Shown here: positions 1 to 9,407 of the stretch, piece after piece
Layout of the letters: every line of letters starts with the position of its first letter
Position numbering within the stretch: the first letter of the stretch is position 1
Assembly: GCA_026119855.1 (NCBI GenBank)
Contig: JAOWBW010000445.1
Location: forward strand, 620,001-684,000
Direction of reading: 5' to 3'
Origin: Campanula takesimana
Taxonomy: Eukaryota > Streptophyta > Magnoliopsida > Asterales > Campanulaceae
Length of the DNA: 64,000 nt
Translations under genes and position numbers: made by a program
Notes under the pieces: generated by a model
What the model was told of the DNA's origin: nothing
The model's database searches: none
What the model saw: only the letters and a program-made list of their open reading frames with translations

Positions 1-153
1 TATCAGTGGCTCCACTCCCACTTGTGCGCGAGCTGTGTTGTGAGTATCGAGGTAATCGTGGGGCGAGTTTTGGGCTCGCAACGGGTGCATCATGGTTAAA
101 CATAGTAATACACGGACAATTATGGCTACTGTGATATTATTACCGGAACCCAT
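1..153 (-). CDS. PR-1-type CAP-domain secreted protein, N-terminal part (cut by window edge)
   Basis: The reverse strand reads ATG at 153-151 and stays open to the window edge (51 codons). It starts with a hydrophobic signal peptide ending near LRAQ, followed by QNSPHDYLDTHNTARAQVGV, the start of a CAP/SCP/PR-1 domain. Family knowledge: PR-1 proteins are secreted, pathogen-inducible, sterol-binding apoplastic proteins. The complete neighbour at 1279-1761 has the same Ala-Gln-Asn mature start and an ARAQVGVGP match, so the two look like a tandem pair in the same orientation. The C-terminal two thirds lie outside the window, so an intact gene cannot be confirmed. Confidence 0.85.
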   Translation of the reverse strand, partial: MGSGNNITVAIIVRVLLCLTMMHPLRAQNSPHDYLDTHNTARAQVGVEPLI

Positions 154-223
154 TTCTTGTTGTTTTGTTTTTCTCTTTGCTGGACTTTTTTGTTGTGAAA
201 ATTTAGGTGGTGATGGAAGACTG

Positions 224-230
224 ATATATA
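224..230 (-). promoter_or_regulatory. TATA box of the first PR-1-type gene
   Basis: The reverse strand reads CCTATATATCAG about 70 nt upstream of the ATG at 153, a normal spacing for a plant TATA box with a short leader. It is judged from sequence and position only. Confidence 0.5.
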
Positions 231-366
231 GGAGAAGTTTAAAATGAAAAAGAAATTCTAAGAAAAGAATGATTCAACTTTGATTACGTTAGTATTAAAG
301 CATCTTTTCCACTATTTATTAACATATTTAAATAAACATAACATTGCTGTCCGCATTTATATATAT

Positions 367-432
367 GCAATTTGCTCAGATAGTAGCAATTGTTTATAGG
401 CAAATTGTTCAAATAGTAGTAATTGTTTATAG
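367..432. repeat. two tandem 33-bp units in the PR-1 upstream region
   Basis: Two adjacent 33-bp units (367-399, 400-432) share AGTAGYAATTGTTTATAG at their ends, and a partial third unit follows. They lie about 215-280 nt upstream of the first PR-1-type ATG, so they could alter its promoter, but no known motif is obvious. Confidence 0.6.
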
Positions 433-1111
433 ACAATTTGTTTCACTTACTCCGGGCTTGCTAATTCAAAGCTGAAAATTTCTTCTTCTTCTTCTATTCA
501 CTATATTGAAATTGGAAGCAAAAGCAGTTGATCATGAAGAGAATCTATGTATGTGTTACTACGGTTAAAATACTCCTTCTGTCTCAAAATTAATGTGTAA
601 ATTAATTTAATCAGGAATAAATTTTGGAATTCATTTTTAGGACAGTGATAGTATTTGTTAGAGAGAAACAGGGTATACGTTTGAAGAGATTTTCTTGCAT
701 TAATATAAGATTTTGATAAGAGAAAATGGTTTATGTGATGTAGCTACAAAAACCCCATTTTACAGAGTTCAATTGGGATATGCCACATCAAATCGTAGAG
801 AAAAGTAAAGAGAGTAAAATTGACAAAAACTCGTATGACGGTCTCACGTATGAGACAGGTTACGTTGAGAGAGAATAAATGGTTTGCTCCCATATGGGCA
901 GCGCGGGGCAAGTCCATTTTCTCTCTTATCGAAAAAACAAGAGACTTTGTTATGGGAAAATTTTATGCGGTTTCTCTATAAACCATTTAGTTTTGGCATC
1001 AATGAACGACTATCAATTTTCAGAAACAAAACAAATTTATGATCTAGGTGTTACTATCAAAACTGTTTCATTTTGACATCAATGAACCACCATCAAAGTT
1101 GTCATCAATCA

Positions 1112-1244
1112 ACGACCATCAATATTTTCAAGTGACAATGTATCAAAGCATTTTTGTTTCAACAAAAATTTCTGGACGAACGACCATCAAATTTCCCATG
1201 TGACAATGTATCACAAAACACTTATGTTTCAGCTAAAAGTTCTG
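1112..1244. repeat. imperfect tandem duplication of about 65 bp
   Basis: Positions 1112-1175 and 1180-1244 both begin ACGACCATCAA and both contain GTGACAATGTATCA and a GTTTCA segment. The repeat sits just downstream of the second PR-1-type stop codon, in its likely 3' region. Confidence 0.6.
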
Positions 1245-1278
1245 AACCCAAAAAAAAAAAAAAAAACACGGTACAACT

Positions 1279-1761
1279 TCAATACGGGCTTTCGCCCACA
1301 TAATTTCCGGGTGGATCATAGTTACAAGTGACAAACCAACCCCCATTCGTACACTCAACTCTAGCACAACCAAGGTGAACCGAGTCACGCCACACGATTT
1401 GTGTGTAATGAAGGCAATCTCCACCAACACATGAATTTTGGGCATGGTCATAAAATGGCTTTTCCGCTGTCCACATTTTTACTGCATCCACCCCCGTGAA
1501 GGCATACGAAGCCCAAGCAATGTTCTCCCCATAGGGTCCTGTTGAATGTATCAATTGGCAATCAACTCTTTGGTTCGCATAGTTTTGAGCGTAGGCAGCA
1601 ACTGCGTCGTTCCATGTAATGGGTCCCACACCGACTTGAGCCCGAGCCATATTGTGGACATGGAGGTAGTCTCCAATGGAGTTTTGGGCTAGGGTGAGAT
1701 GTGTTAATGTCAAGAATGAGAGGCATGAAATTGCTAACGATTTATTCTTGCAGAACTCCAT
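1279..1761 (-). CDS. PR1: PR-1-type CAP-domain secreted protein, complete
   Basis: A single-exon gene of 160 codons, the usual length for plant PR-1. Residues 1-25 form a signal peptide (basic MEFCKNK, then a hydrophobic stretch ending TLAQN). The CAP domain follows: ARAQVGVGPITWND, the YGENIAW motif, HYTQIVWRDSVHLGCARV (CAP signature) and six conserved-type cysteines. The C-terminus is CNYDPPGNYVGESPY, which fits the CNYx.PxGNxxxxxPY pattern from which the defence peptide CAPE1 is released in tomato. Family role: secreted, salicylate-responsive, sterol-binding defence protein. This start is chosen because it yields a complete signal peptide. The last residues fall exactly at the family's conserved end. 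The symbol denotes the family; which paralogue it is cannot be told. Confidence 0.94.
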   Translation of the reverse strand: MEFCKNKSLAISCLSFLTLTHLTLAQNSIGDYLHVHNMARAQVGVGPITWNDAVAAYAQNYANQRVDCQLIHSTGPYGENIAWASYAFTGVDAVKMWTAEKPFYDHAQNSCVGGDCLHYTQIVWRDSVHLGCARVECTNGGWFVTCNYDPPGNYVGESPY

Positions 1762-1791
1762 CTTGTGTAAATGTCACATATGCTCGAGGGG

Positions 1792-1798
1792 ATTTATA
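1792..1798 (-). promoter_or_regulatory. possible TATA box of the second PR-1-type gene
   Basis: The reverse strand reads TTAATATAAATCC. It is only 31 nt upstream of the ATG, which would leave almost no leader, so either the leader is very short or another site is used. Confidence 0.35.
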
Positions 1799-2030
1799 TT
1801 AAGGCAAAAGGACATTAAAAGAGGCAACTTAATAATTTACAATATGGGAATACTGAAATATTTTTGGCAACTTAATAAGTACCTTTTCCGCATGCTAGAA
1901 ATTAATTTTGGTTAGGTTATTCCTTTAGAGTAAATAAAGAACCCAAGATTCAAGTAAATTATCGAGGAAAATATTACTCCCTAACAAGATTCACACTTTC
2001 TTTTTTTATACCCCTTAAATATAAGTGTTA

Positions 2031-2275
2031 CTCCCTCTGTCCCTAAATGAGTGTCCATTTTCAAGAAATTTTTGTCCCAAAATGAGTGTCTATTTTGATT
2101 ATAACTGTCCCTAAATGTTTTTTTTTAAAAAAAAAAATCACTGGTCTCTTTATACTTGCAAAAACTAAACGTTTGTAAAGAGAATTACAAGAGTATATAT
2201 GAATTTTGCCACCAAATTGTACAAAAAGTTGTCTCTTACAATAAAATTTGGACACTCATTTAGTGACAGAGGTAG
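2031..2275. mobile_element. Stowaway-type MITE
   Basis: 245 bp with terminal inverted repeats CTCCCTCTGTC at one end and GACAGAGGTAG at the other, flanked by TA on both sides. The inner arms also pair (GAGTGTCC and GGACACTC). These are the hallmarks of mariner-related Stowaway elements. It lies between the PR-1-type gene and the 3' end of TBL. Confidence 0.85.
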
Positions 2276-2761
2276 TACGTGTTTCTAAGTATGGAATTAT
2301 AATATAAGTGAAGTACAAATAAGTAATTCACATTTTTTAAAAAATATTGTCGCAATAAAATCAAATGTCATCGAAAAGGGCATTCTCGTCTCTTAACCTG
2401 TATGAAAATAAATAGCGCAAGACAGACTTGTTAGGAGTCTAGACATAACCATCACATAACTAAAAGACTGACAAAGTTTTACCCCCATTTGAAACATAAA
2501 GATACATATCCATATAATTTAACTGTCAAATACTCCATTGCTGATTAGATTGCACATTGGAGACCGAAGTTCATTTTTGTTGACCATAAAAATTCAAAAT
2601 GAGACTATCTTTCTGGGACAGAGGGAGTATAAAATTTTAATCAAAGTTCAATAAAGTTCAATAAAGCTGACCAATGAAAGTGATACAACCCTAAACCGCA
2701 TAGGGCATATACATGTATGTCAAAACTGAATCAGCAATGGCTATAAATGAATGACAGAGAA

Positions 2762-3040
2762 TCAAGAATTCGTGTTTCGGGTCCTAATTCTGATGCTGTT
2801 TAACTGCGCTATGAGCAGGTCATTCCATGTATCTGTAATTCCGGGCAAGCACCAATGCATGCAGTCATCGTGTTTCTTTCCACCAGCTGTGGCTGGATGG
2901 GCATCGGCTCTGAACTCACTCATACGGGTAATGTCCATCAAATGGAAACTAGAGGACTTTAAGACCTTGTACAGGTGATCATTCACCAGGCGTGCTTCCA
3001 CGTTGGTTCCATTATTTGTCACGGAAAACAACTCTGCAAC
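2762..3040 (-). CDS. TBL exon 6: C-terminus with DxxH motif
   Basis: Starts at the CAG acceptor (3042-3041) and codes VAELFSVTNNGTNV, then DITRMSEFRADAHP, GGKKHDDCMHWCLPG and TDTWNDLLIAQL, ending at a stop at 2762. DCMH supplies the Asp and His of the catalytic triad. This essential exon is 30 kb away from exon 5, so catalysis depends on correct removal of intron 5. Confidence 0.92.
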   Translation of the reverse strand, partial: VAELFSVTNNGTNVEARLVNDHLYKVLKSSSFHLMDITRMSEFRADAHPATAGGKKHDDCMHWCLPGITDTWNDLLIAQLNSIRIRTRNTNS

Positions 3041-3298
3041 CTGACAGTGTAATAACAGAGAAATAATACCATAAAGGAGGTGAAAGAACTAAGCAAGCAC
3101 AAAGGACTAGTATTAATAGTGAAAGTAAGACTCGTTTGGTAGTCTGGCATGGATAAACATTATTACTAATCAGAGCATTATTAGTAGTCTCCCTATTATG
3201 AACCCCGGATTAATAGTTAGATTCACAATTACCACACGATGTTTGGTGGAAAGGTGTAAACAATGGGATTAGTATGCATTTTCTCAAAATATCCTACG

Positions 3299-3457
3299 AT
3301 GCTCAGACTCGAGTATAAATGCCTGACACGGTATGGATCCGGGTGTAGGATCCTCAAAAGTTTTAAAATTTTACACCAAATGTAGTGTAAAACAACCACA
3401 CCCGCACCCATGGCCACTGGACATGGGTACTTTGGCAAATTTGAAGGGTCAGAGCAT
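3299..3457. mobile_element. small MITE-like element, copy 1
   Basis: 159 bp bounded by ATGCTCAGACTC and the near inverse GGGTCAGAGCAT. A second element with the same ends is at 9093-9255, and both share a GGTGTAAAAT-type core. No clear target duplication was found, so the superfamily is unknown. Confidence 0.45.
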
Positions 3458-3635
3458 AGCAGAACATATCACGTTGTTGATTTAATTTTCTTCTTCGGAC
3501 TTTGGCTGACAAGAAAAGTCACATCTCAAGTTCTCAACAACAAGTCTTTAATCAACCATTTTAAAATTGATTAATAACCTCTAAACTGACATAATTGAAG
3601 AGTGCAAGAATCAATACTACCTCCGTACGAAATGA

Positions 3636-4896
3636 ATGTCTAATTTAGTTTTGATCAGGAATAAAATTAGACAAATCAAGGAATTACTAGAAATGAAAAT
3701 TATCATTCCTAGTAAATCTCCTCACATGTCACCTGCTTTTCTTGTAGAAAATGAAGCAGAAAAGAGACGAGGCAAGAAAAGAATGGTAGTCAACTATAAA
3801 CAGATGAATAATCTCACTATAGGTGATGGCCATAATCTCCCAAATAAGGATAGTTTACTAGCACTTATTCGAGGAAAAAAGATGTTCAGTAGTCTAGATT
3901 GCAAATCTGGATTTTGGCAAGTCTTGCTGGATGAAGAATATCAACTCTTAACAGCATTCACTTGTCCCCAAGGACATTATCAGTGGTTGGTGTTACCGTT
4001 TGGATTTGAACAAGCACCATCAATCTTTCAAAGGCACATGCAAGATGCATTCAGAGCCTATGAAAAATTTAGTTGTATTTATGTCGATGACATCCTTATC
4101 TTCAGTGATAACTTGTCTAGCCATTTAATACATCTTTCAGCAGTTCTTAAAAAGTGTGAAACTTTAGGAATTATACTTTCTAAAAAGAAAGCGCAACTCT
4201 TTAAGACAAAAATCAATTTTCTTGGATTAGAAATTGATAAGGGAACACACTGTCCTCAGAATCATATTTTGGAGCATATTCATAAATTTCCAGATAAAAT
4301 TGAAGACAAGAAACAGTTGCAAAGGTTTTTAGGAATATTAACTTATGCATGTGACTACATTCCCAAATTAGCAGCTTTAAGATCACCATTACAAACAAAG
4401 CTGAAAAAGGACGTTCCATGGAAATGGATCGATCAAGATACTTCTTACATCAAGAAGTTAAAAAAGAATCTTAACGGATTCCCAAAACTTTATCATCCTG
4501 ATAAAAATGACAAACTCATCATTGAGACTGACGCCTCCAATGAATATTGGGGAGGAGTCCTCAAAGCAGTTAATTCTGGAAAAGAATTAATTTGTACATA
4601 CTCTTCGGGTAGTTTTAAACAAGCCGAATTAAATTATCTCTAATGAAAAAGAGTATCTTGCCGTCATTAGAGTAATAAATAAATTTTCTATTTATCTTAC
4701 TCCAGTCAATTTTCTGGTCAGGACAGATAATAAAAACTTTAGTTATTTTCTTAAACTAAAAATTCAAGGGGATAACAAACAAGGAAGACTAGTTCGCTGG
4801 CAACAATGGCTGTCAAGATACAGTTTTTCAGTAGAACATCTAGAAGGAACCAAAAATAGTCTAGCTGATTTTCTTACGCGAGAATATAACACTTGA
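3636..4896 (+). pseudogene. caulimovirid reverse transcriptase / RNase H remnant
   Basis: Similarity starts near 3655, inside the first RT subdomain; the ATG at 3636 is probably not viral. Visible in order are MVVNYKQMNN, FSSLDCKSGFWQVLL, LPFGFEQAPSIFQRHM, the catalytic YVDDILIFSD and FLGLEIDKGTH, then the start of RNase H with ETDASNEYWGG. A stop at 4641-4643 ends this frame. RNase H similarity resumes in another frame and ends near SLADFLTREYN at 4896. The N-terminal protease part of the polyprotein is absent. The residues seen resemble the genus Caulimovirus closely. It is broken and not expected to function. Confidence 0.88.
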
Positions 4897-4938
4897 TCTT
4901 GTCTAAATGCAGATGTAAGGAATTTTCTTGCAGAAATC

Positions 4939-6381
4939 ATGGACGAAGAAAATATGCTGGAGCATCAAAAAGCTCTTCTCGAGCAAGAGTTAAGGCTTGT
5001 CATAGCCAAATTAGAATTTGTAAGACTTTTCAAGTCCGAACAACAAAAGGGTAGTTCCCCTTGCCTAACAGGTAAAAGTGAACATGTAGGTATTTCTTGT
5101 ACCGAAAAACAAAAGGTGAATTTTGCCACCTTGCTCTTTATGGGGTAAAAACGAATCTAGTCCTGTTCAAACGGAAACAGGTAAAGACGAATCAACACAG
5201 TTGATGGCTGATAATTTGCCAAAAATTATGAATGAAGTACAAACTTCCGAAACGTTGGCCTCTAATGAGATCAAAAAAATGATCAACCTTAGACCTAACG
5301 GGGAATCTCAGATTCCAAAAGCGAAAACCTATTATGTCGTTTTTAACGGACCTAATAGAGGAATTTTTGATAATTGGGATATTGCCAAAACAGCAACTGA
5401 GGGTATCTCAAACATAAAGCATAAAAAATTTAAAAGTTTTTTAGAAGCAAAAACAGCTGCCAATATCTATTGCAGAGAACAGTTAATTCCTGAGCTTCAG
5501 CTGATTTGCAGTACCGACACCTTAAGGCCACCTAATTACATGGCGGCATTAAAGGCTAAACAAGAGAAAAAAGTTTCTTTGGGAAAACTTCCTTGCAGAA
5601 ATAATTTTCAAACAAAAGAAGTCCCTCAAATTGATTTAACAATCAAGGATTTTGAATATCTCTACGAGTACGGAAGGCTCGCGGGAGAAGAGAAATTAAT
5701 TGAAGAAAAATTTTATACCACAGATAAAAAGAATTTAAGTTTCTTCAATTTTATTAAGGGTGCAAACCCTGAACAAGTGGCAGATGCTTTCAATTTTGGG
5801 ATAATTAAATACATTTATCCAAGCCAGAATCTGCATGAAATAAAATTTCTTCCAAAAGAAATTTTTAAAACAATTAAGAATTTTAGAAATAAAGTTTTAA
5901 AATCTGACAGACATTTTTCTGAAATTCTTAAGCTCCATCCCTCTTTGGGGAGACAACGAAGAGATAATTTATCATCTTCAACATCTAATTCAGATAGGTG
6001 TTTGCAAAGATGAAAAATATACTCCATCAGTTCCATTGGCATGCCAGCTGGAAAAAAAGGACCTCTTTCCTCTTGGGAAAACCAAGTTTGAAGAACTACT
6101 CAACAAAGTCTTCAGCTTCACCAAAGATGAAAGAATCTTCGTCAATAAAGAAGATAGGCAATGTCTTATCTACTTAAAAAGTTCAAAAACTCTCAGTGAG
6201 CAGGATGAACAAAAAATATTATCTTTCCAGCAAAGATTTATTCTTGGGACTTACGTGCCACTACACGACAGACGACTTTGTTCAATCGTGGAAAAAAAAG
6301 ATAGCCGCCCCATGTGATGTCTGCCAAAACAAAGGTGGTGCGTCCACTACTCAGAAAGAGACATCCACAGAAGAAAAGTAG
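4939..6381 (+). pseudogene. caulimovirid transactivator/viroplasmin (ORF VI) remnant
   Basis: An open segment at 4939-5148 has a coiled-coil-like start. The main segment at 5123-6013 holds the viroplasmin domain, with KTYYVVFNGPNRGIFDNWD, KHKKFKSFLEAKTAANIY and a following conserved TAV region. Similarity continues in other frames to about 6381, including a C-terminal CDVC cysteine pair. There are frame changes near 5140, 5945 and 6240-6310. Family role: translation reinitiation on polycistronic viral RNA and inclusion-body formation in the cytoplasm. It follows the RT region directly, as in caulimoviruses. Broken, so inactive. Confidence 0.82.
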
Positions 6382-7071
6382 AGATGCCGAGCAAAAGACA
6401 GGTCGACATCAGCTTTTCAGAAAATGCTTTAATAATGTAACAATTAATGCACTAAAAACGTCAGCAGTGACGAAAAACACTTCTATCAGACCCTCGACCT
6501 TGTATCATAAAAGGCGAGTTCATTTTCTATTTGAAAGGGGGGGAAAAGAAGGAGAAAGAAAAGGGGGAAAAAAGAGGGAAAAAGAAAAATGGAGAGTGGA
6601 AAATAAGAACTCCTTCGGGAGGAAAAGAAATAGGAAATATTATGAGTACGTAAAATAGGCCTTCGGGCAGTTGTATTTTAAGTTTGTGAAATAAAGATAT
6701 AATTTTATACACTATGAGTTGAACACTTGTTTAAGTCTATCCTGGAGTCCACAGTCTGAATAGCTACGCAAATTTTGGAGTACCCGTTAAGGCAGGAGGC
6801 CGTGTAGGGGAAACGTCGCGGATAGTTGACGCCGGATTGGAAACAACGTTAAACCAAGGTGCAAACCATGGAGGTATAAAAATTTTATCTATTTCAAAAC
6901 TAAAAATACATCTCAAACATTTTAGCTCATAATAAAGTACTATTACTTAACTTCCGAATACCTTAAAAATATTTTCAAAAATAATCTTTCAAAATAAATG
7001 AACAAGGCCTCTGGGCAATAGGAACCCCTTCGGGTACGAAGTATTTAAATAATAAGGATTATTTAAATCAT
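6382..7071 (+). promoter_or_regulatory. caulimovirid intergenic region: promoter-like and leader sequence
   Basis: This non-coding stretch sits where the pregenomic RNA promoter lies in caulimovirids. TGACG at about 6467, then ATCATAAAAGGCG near 6505, resemble an as-1-like site followed by a TATA box. Purine-rich leader sequence follows, then the part upstream of the primer site. No experiment or close relative is available here, so the promoter call is positional. Confidence 0.45.
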
Positions 7072-7275
7072 TTGTTAGAATTATCTAATGAGTATTCACA
7101 TACTCGAGATAAAACAAAAATCAAGTGGTTAATTTTTGACCTTGAAGAATTTTTACAAAATTCTCCAAAAATCTATCACTTTACGGTGATAAATGAAGTT
7201 AGTAACTTAAAAAGACTTTTTAAATTACAAAACAAAAAGTTTTATAAAAGAACAGAGATGATTCTTTTAGACTAA
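7072..7275 (+). CDS. small ORF in the caulimovirid leader, unknown function
   Basis: 67 codons, Lys- and Leu-rich, in the leader between the promoter-like region and the primer site. I do not recognise it. A further ORF (7278-7493) starts 2 nt after its stop and reads across the primer site. Such short leader ORFs occur in caulimovirids, but coding status is unproven. Confidence 0.35.
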   Translation: MLELSNEYSHTRDKTKIKWLIFDLEEFLQNSPKIYHFTVINEVSNLKRLFKLQNKKFYKRTEMILLD

Positions 7276-7277
7276 CA

Positions 7278-7493
7278 ATGGTATATAAGGCTGGAAACCT
7301 ACGTCTTCCTTTTAAGTTTTCCGAATGGAAAATGGAAGCAACCGGTCGAACAACGCCATGTACTAAAGAAGTCTTAAAGACTCAACAAAAAGAGAGATTC
7401 ATTTTCTCTCTATTAAGATTTGATTCCGCATTCGAAAGGATTGATCCCCTTCCGAATCCTGGTATCAGAGCCTTGAAAGCTTTAGAAAAATAA
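7278..7493 (+). CDS. small ORF overlapping the primer-binding site, unknown function
   Basis: 71 codons, ending 2 nt before the ATG of the movement-protein fragment. The tRNA-Met primer site lies inside its 3' part and is read as GIRAL. A primer site inside a small ORF just before ORF I is, as I recall, a soymovirus trait; I treat this as a hint only. Confidence 0.35.
   Translation: MVYKAGNLRLPFKFSEWKMEATGRTTPCTKEVLKTQQKERFIFSLLRFDSAFERIDPLPNPGIRALKALEK
7460..7471 (+). other. tRNA-Met primer-binding site of the caulimovirid
   Basis: TGGTATCAGAGC is the complement of the 3' end of plant initiator tRNA-Met, used to prime minus-strand DNA synthesis. It lies between the leader and the movement-protein start, the expected place. 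Confidence 0.8.
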
Positions 7494-7495
7494 TT

Positions 7496-7831
7496 ATGTC
7501 TGATAAAGACGAAATTATTATTTCTCAGGAAGATAAAGAACTTGACGAAAGTCAAGAAGTCTTTCAAACATCATTTACCGAAAATAATTCCGGGTTTGAT
7601 GGAAGCTATTTAATAAAGCAAAATATTCTTTCAAAAATAAACAAAGCAGATTTATCTTTGAAAACAAGTTCCGTTTTTAAAATCCCTGCTTTGCAGTTTT
7701 TAAAAAGAAAAAACAATATCTTTTATTACGTCAGCACAAAAGAGCTATATGTCGATATAAAAGATACCAAAGGACAGGTTTACCTACCTTTCATAACCAA
7801 AGAAGAGGTAAATCGAAATCTGTACGGATGA
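7496..7831 (+). pseudogene. caulimovirid movement protein, N-terminal fragment
   Basis: 111 codons from an ATG 2 nt downstream of the previous ORF. The end of the fragment, VSTKELYVDIKDTKGQVYLP followed by ITKEEVNRNL, resembles the N-terminal region of caulimovirus ORF I movement proteins. A TGA at 7829-7831 ends it at about one third of the usual length. The DNA up to about 7985 is still codon-like (for example EERFYALQLRLES) but interrupted and not recognised. Family role: tubule-guided cell-to-cell movement. Not functional here. Confidence 0.75.
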
Positions 7832-8052
7832 AGTATGATTCAATTAAAGATTATTATCTATAGGATCTAGAAGAGAGATTCTACGCTCTGCAACTTAGGC
7901 TAGAAAGTAACAAAAAACCCAAGAACAGAAGTACTCCGCAGTTGATTAAGGATGACAGGCAACCTGAAGATGACCAAGGTATCATGTGATCGACCATGGT
8001 AGAGGTTGAAGAGGGTGATAAAGAGTAAAGTTATTGTTCTAATGGTCAGATA

Positions 8053-8699
8053 CAGGGTTGCACGATTCGTAGTTCGTCCGATTCGAATTCGCGATTCGCT
8101 CAACTCATGGAATCCGATACGTAGAGTATTACAATTATTACGATTCGCGTGAGTATTACAATTATTTGATTTTTGGAAATGATTGATTTGTGGGAATAGT
8201 GTTTGGCAAACATGTATTTGTAGTGAGGACTGGGGGTTAGCAGCTACTTGATATGACATTGTGGCTTTTCAGATTTCTAGAGTTGTTTTAAGTTATCCTT
8301 GGAAACCTATCACTAGTTAATGCACAATACTCCCTCCGTTTCATTTAAGTTGCAACATGGGTTGTGAAGCATAGAAATTAAGAAAGGAGAATAATGAGTG
8401 GTTGGGAGGAAGAGAGAGAATGAGTGGAGAATAATGAGTGGTTGGGAGGAAGAGAGAGAATGAGTGGAGGATTATAAAAGTAATAAACACTTTCCTTATT
8501 TGGTAATGTTGCAACTTAAGTGAAATGCCAAAAACGGCAAAATGTTGCAACTTAAATGAAACGGAGTGAGTATTTATTTATTGCAACAATGACTTTTCAA
8601 ATTTAGAGGACATTAATTGTGAATTCAAAGAGATTTTACAAGGTATCGGAACACGAATCGATACGCGATTCGATGCCATGGGGAGCGAATCCTGCAACC
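8053..8699. mobile_element. non-autonomous DNA transposon with GGTTGCA ends
   Basis: The left end reads GGGTTGCACGATTCG and the right end CGAATCCTGCAACC. Both flanks carry ATGGTCAGATA (8042-8052 and 8700-8710), a target duplication of about 9-11 bp that suggests a Mutator-like or hAT-like origin. The interior is rich in CGATTCG repeats and a Stowaway MITE is nested inside. No transposase remains. Confidence 0.65.
8330..8570. mobile_element. Stowaway-type MITE nested in another element
   Basis: Ends are CTCCCTCCGTTTCATTTAAG and the inverse AAATGAAACGGAGTGAG, flanked by TA. The interior holds two direct copies of a GGAGAATAATGAGTGGTTGG unit. It was inserted after the surrounding 8053-8699 element. 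Confidence 0.85.
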
Positions 8700-8892
8700 A
8701 TGGTCAGATATACCAATAACGAACCGTAATCAATAAAAATCAATGAAAACCTAATCTTAGTTGAATAGTTTAGATTTTTGGTTGTTAAAACTAATATATG
8801 AGTTCTTCTCTTTAAAAAAAAAAAAAAAAAAAAACAAAAAAAATTGTATATGAGTTCTTAAAGGGTAAATATAAAGTCACAAAACTTGGCTC

Positions 8893-8989
8893 ACAAAATG
8901 AGGTGTCATGATTTTTATTGGTGCTTTTAATTAGAGTGTGCAGGGTCCACAACCGATACACCCAATAAAATATCGTCACCTCATTTTGT
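8893..8989. mobile_element. short hairpin MITE-like element
   Basis: ACAAAATGAGGTG at the left and CACCTCATTTTGT at the right are perfect inverse copies, with an inner TTTATTGG/CCAATAAA pairing. The whole 97 bp can fold back on itself. Superfamily unknown. Confidence 0.5.
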
Positions 8990-9092
8990 ATCCATCATTT
9001 TGTGTACTTCTTTTGTGCCCCTAGCATTGCCCGTTCTTAAGTTCAGATCTAGATGACGAAATAAGAATAAAAGATTACAGTTTCGAGCTGTG

Positions 9093-9255
9093 ATGCTCAG
9101 ACTCTCCAACTCACCTCGCCGTACCCGTGTCGACACGAGTTGGGTGTGGGAATGGGTGTGGCCAGTTTACCTGACATTTGGTGTAAAATCTAACTTTTGG
9201 AGTATCCGAACTCGGATTCGTGTCCGTGTCAGAATCCATACCCGAGTCCGAGCAT
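9093..9255. mobile_element. small MITE-like element, copy 2
   Basis: 163 bp with ATGCTCAGACTC and GAGTCCGAGCAT ends, the same family as 3299-3457. The 150 bp that follow (9256-9407) hold an exon-like minus-strand stretch, NMSSPSLEDEFKDSLQALQ, that I do not recognise. Confidence 0.45.
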
Positions 9256-9407
9256 AATAGCTTTCGAGAAAGAAACGAAGACAAATCAGAATTCATTTGA
9301 AAAATACATATGTGAATGAAAACTTGCAAAGCTTGAAGTGAATCCTTGAATTCATCTTCCAGGGAGGGAGAGCTCATGTTATCCTCAACAAACACACTAA
9401 GACACAG

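Larger units (their letters stand above)
154..1278. other. intergenic region between the two PR-1-type genes
   Basis: I see no gene here. It holds the promoter of the first PR-1-type gene on the minus strand, AT-rich DNA and two short tandem duplications (listed separately). Near 834 there is TGACG next to a CGGTCTCACG repeat. TGACG is the core bound by TGA factors at as-1-like sites of PR-1 promoters, but here it sits about 680 nt from the ATG inside what may be a dispersed repeat. A poly(A) run lies at about 1250-1266. Small ORFs at 879-1076 and elsewhere are not convincing. Confidence 0.5.
3655..7985 (+). mobile_element. endogenous caulimovirid (pararetrovirus) copy, degraded and partial
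   Basis: In order: RT/RNase H, transactivator/viroplasmin, a non-coding leader with promoter-like sequence, two small ORFs, a tRNA-Met primer site and the start of a movement protein. This is a permuted part of a circular caulimovirid genome, running from ORF V through the intergenic region to ORF I. Coat, protease and most of the movement protein are missing. Separate movement-protein and transactivator reading frames point to the caulimovirus/soymovirus side of the family. All coding parts carry frameshifts or stops, so it is a dead copy. It lies in TBL intron 5, antisense to that gene. The exact ends are uncertain. Confidence 0.85.

Noticed and set aside
571..660. Stowaway MITE starting TACTCCTTCTGTCTC
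   Set aside because: The right end (AGGACAGTGATAGTA) is too worn and the inner arms do not pair clearly.
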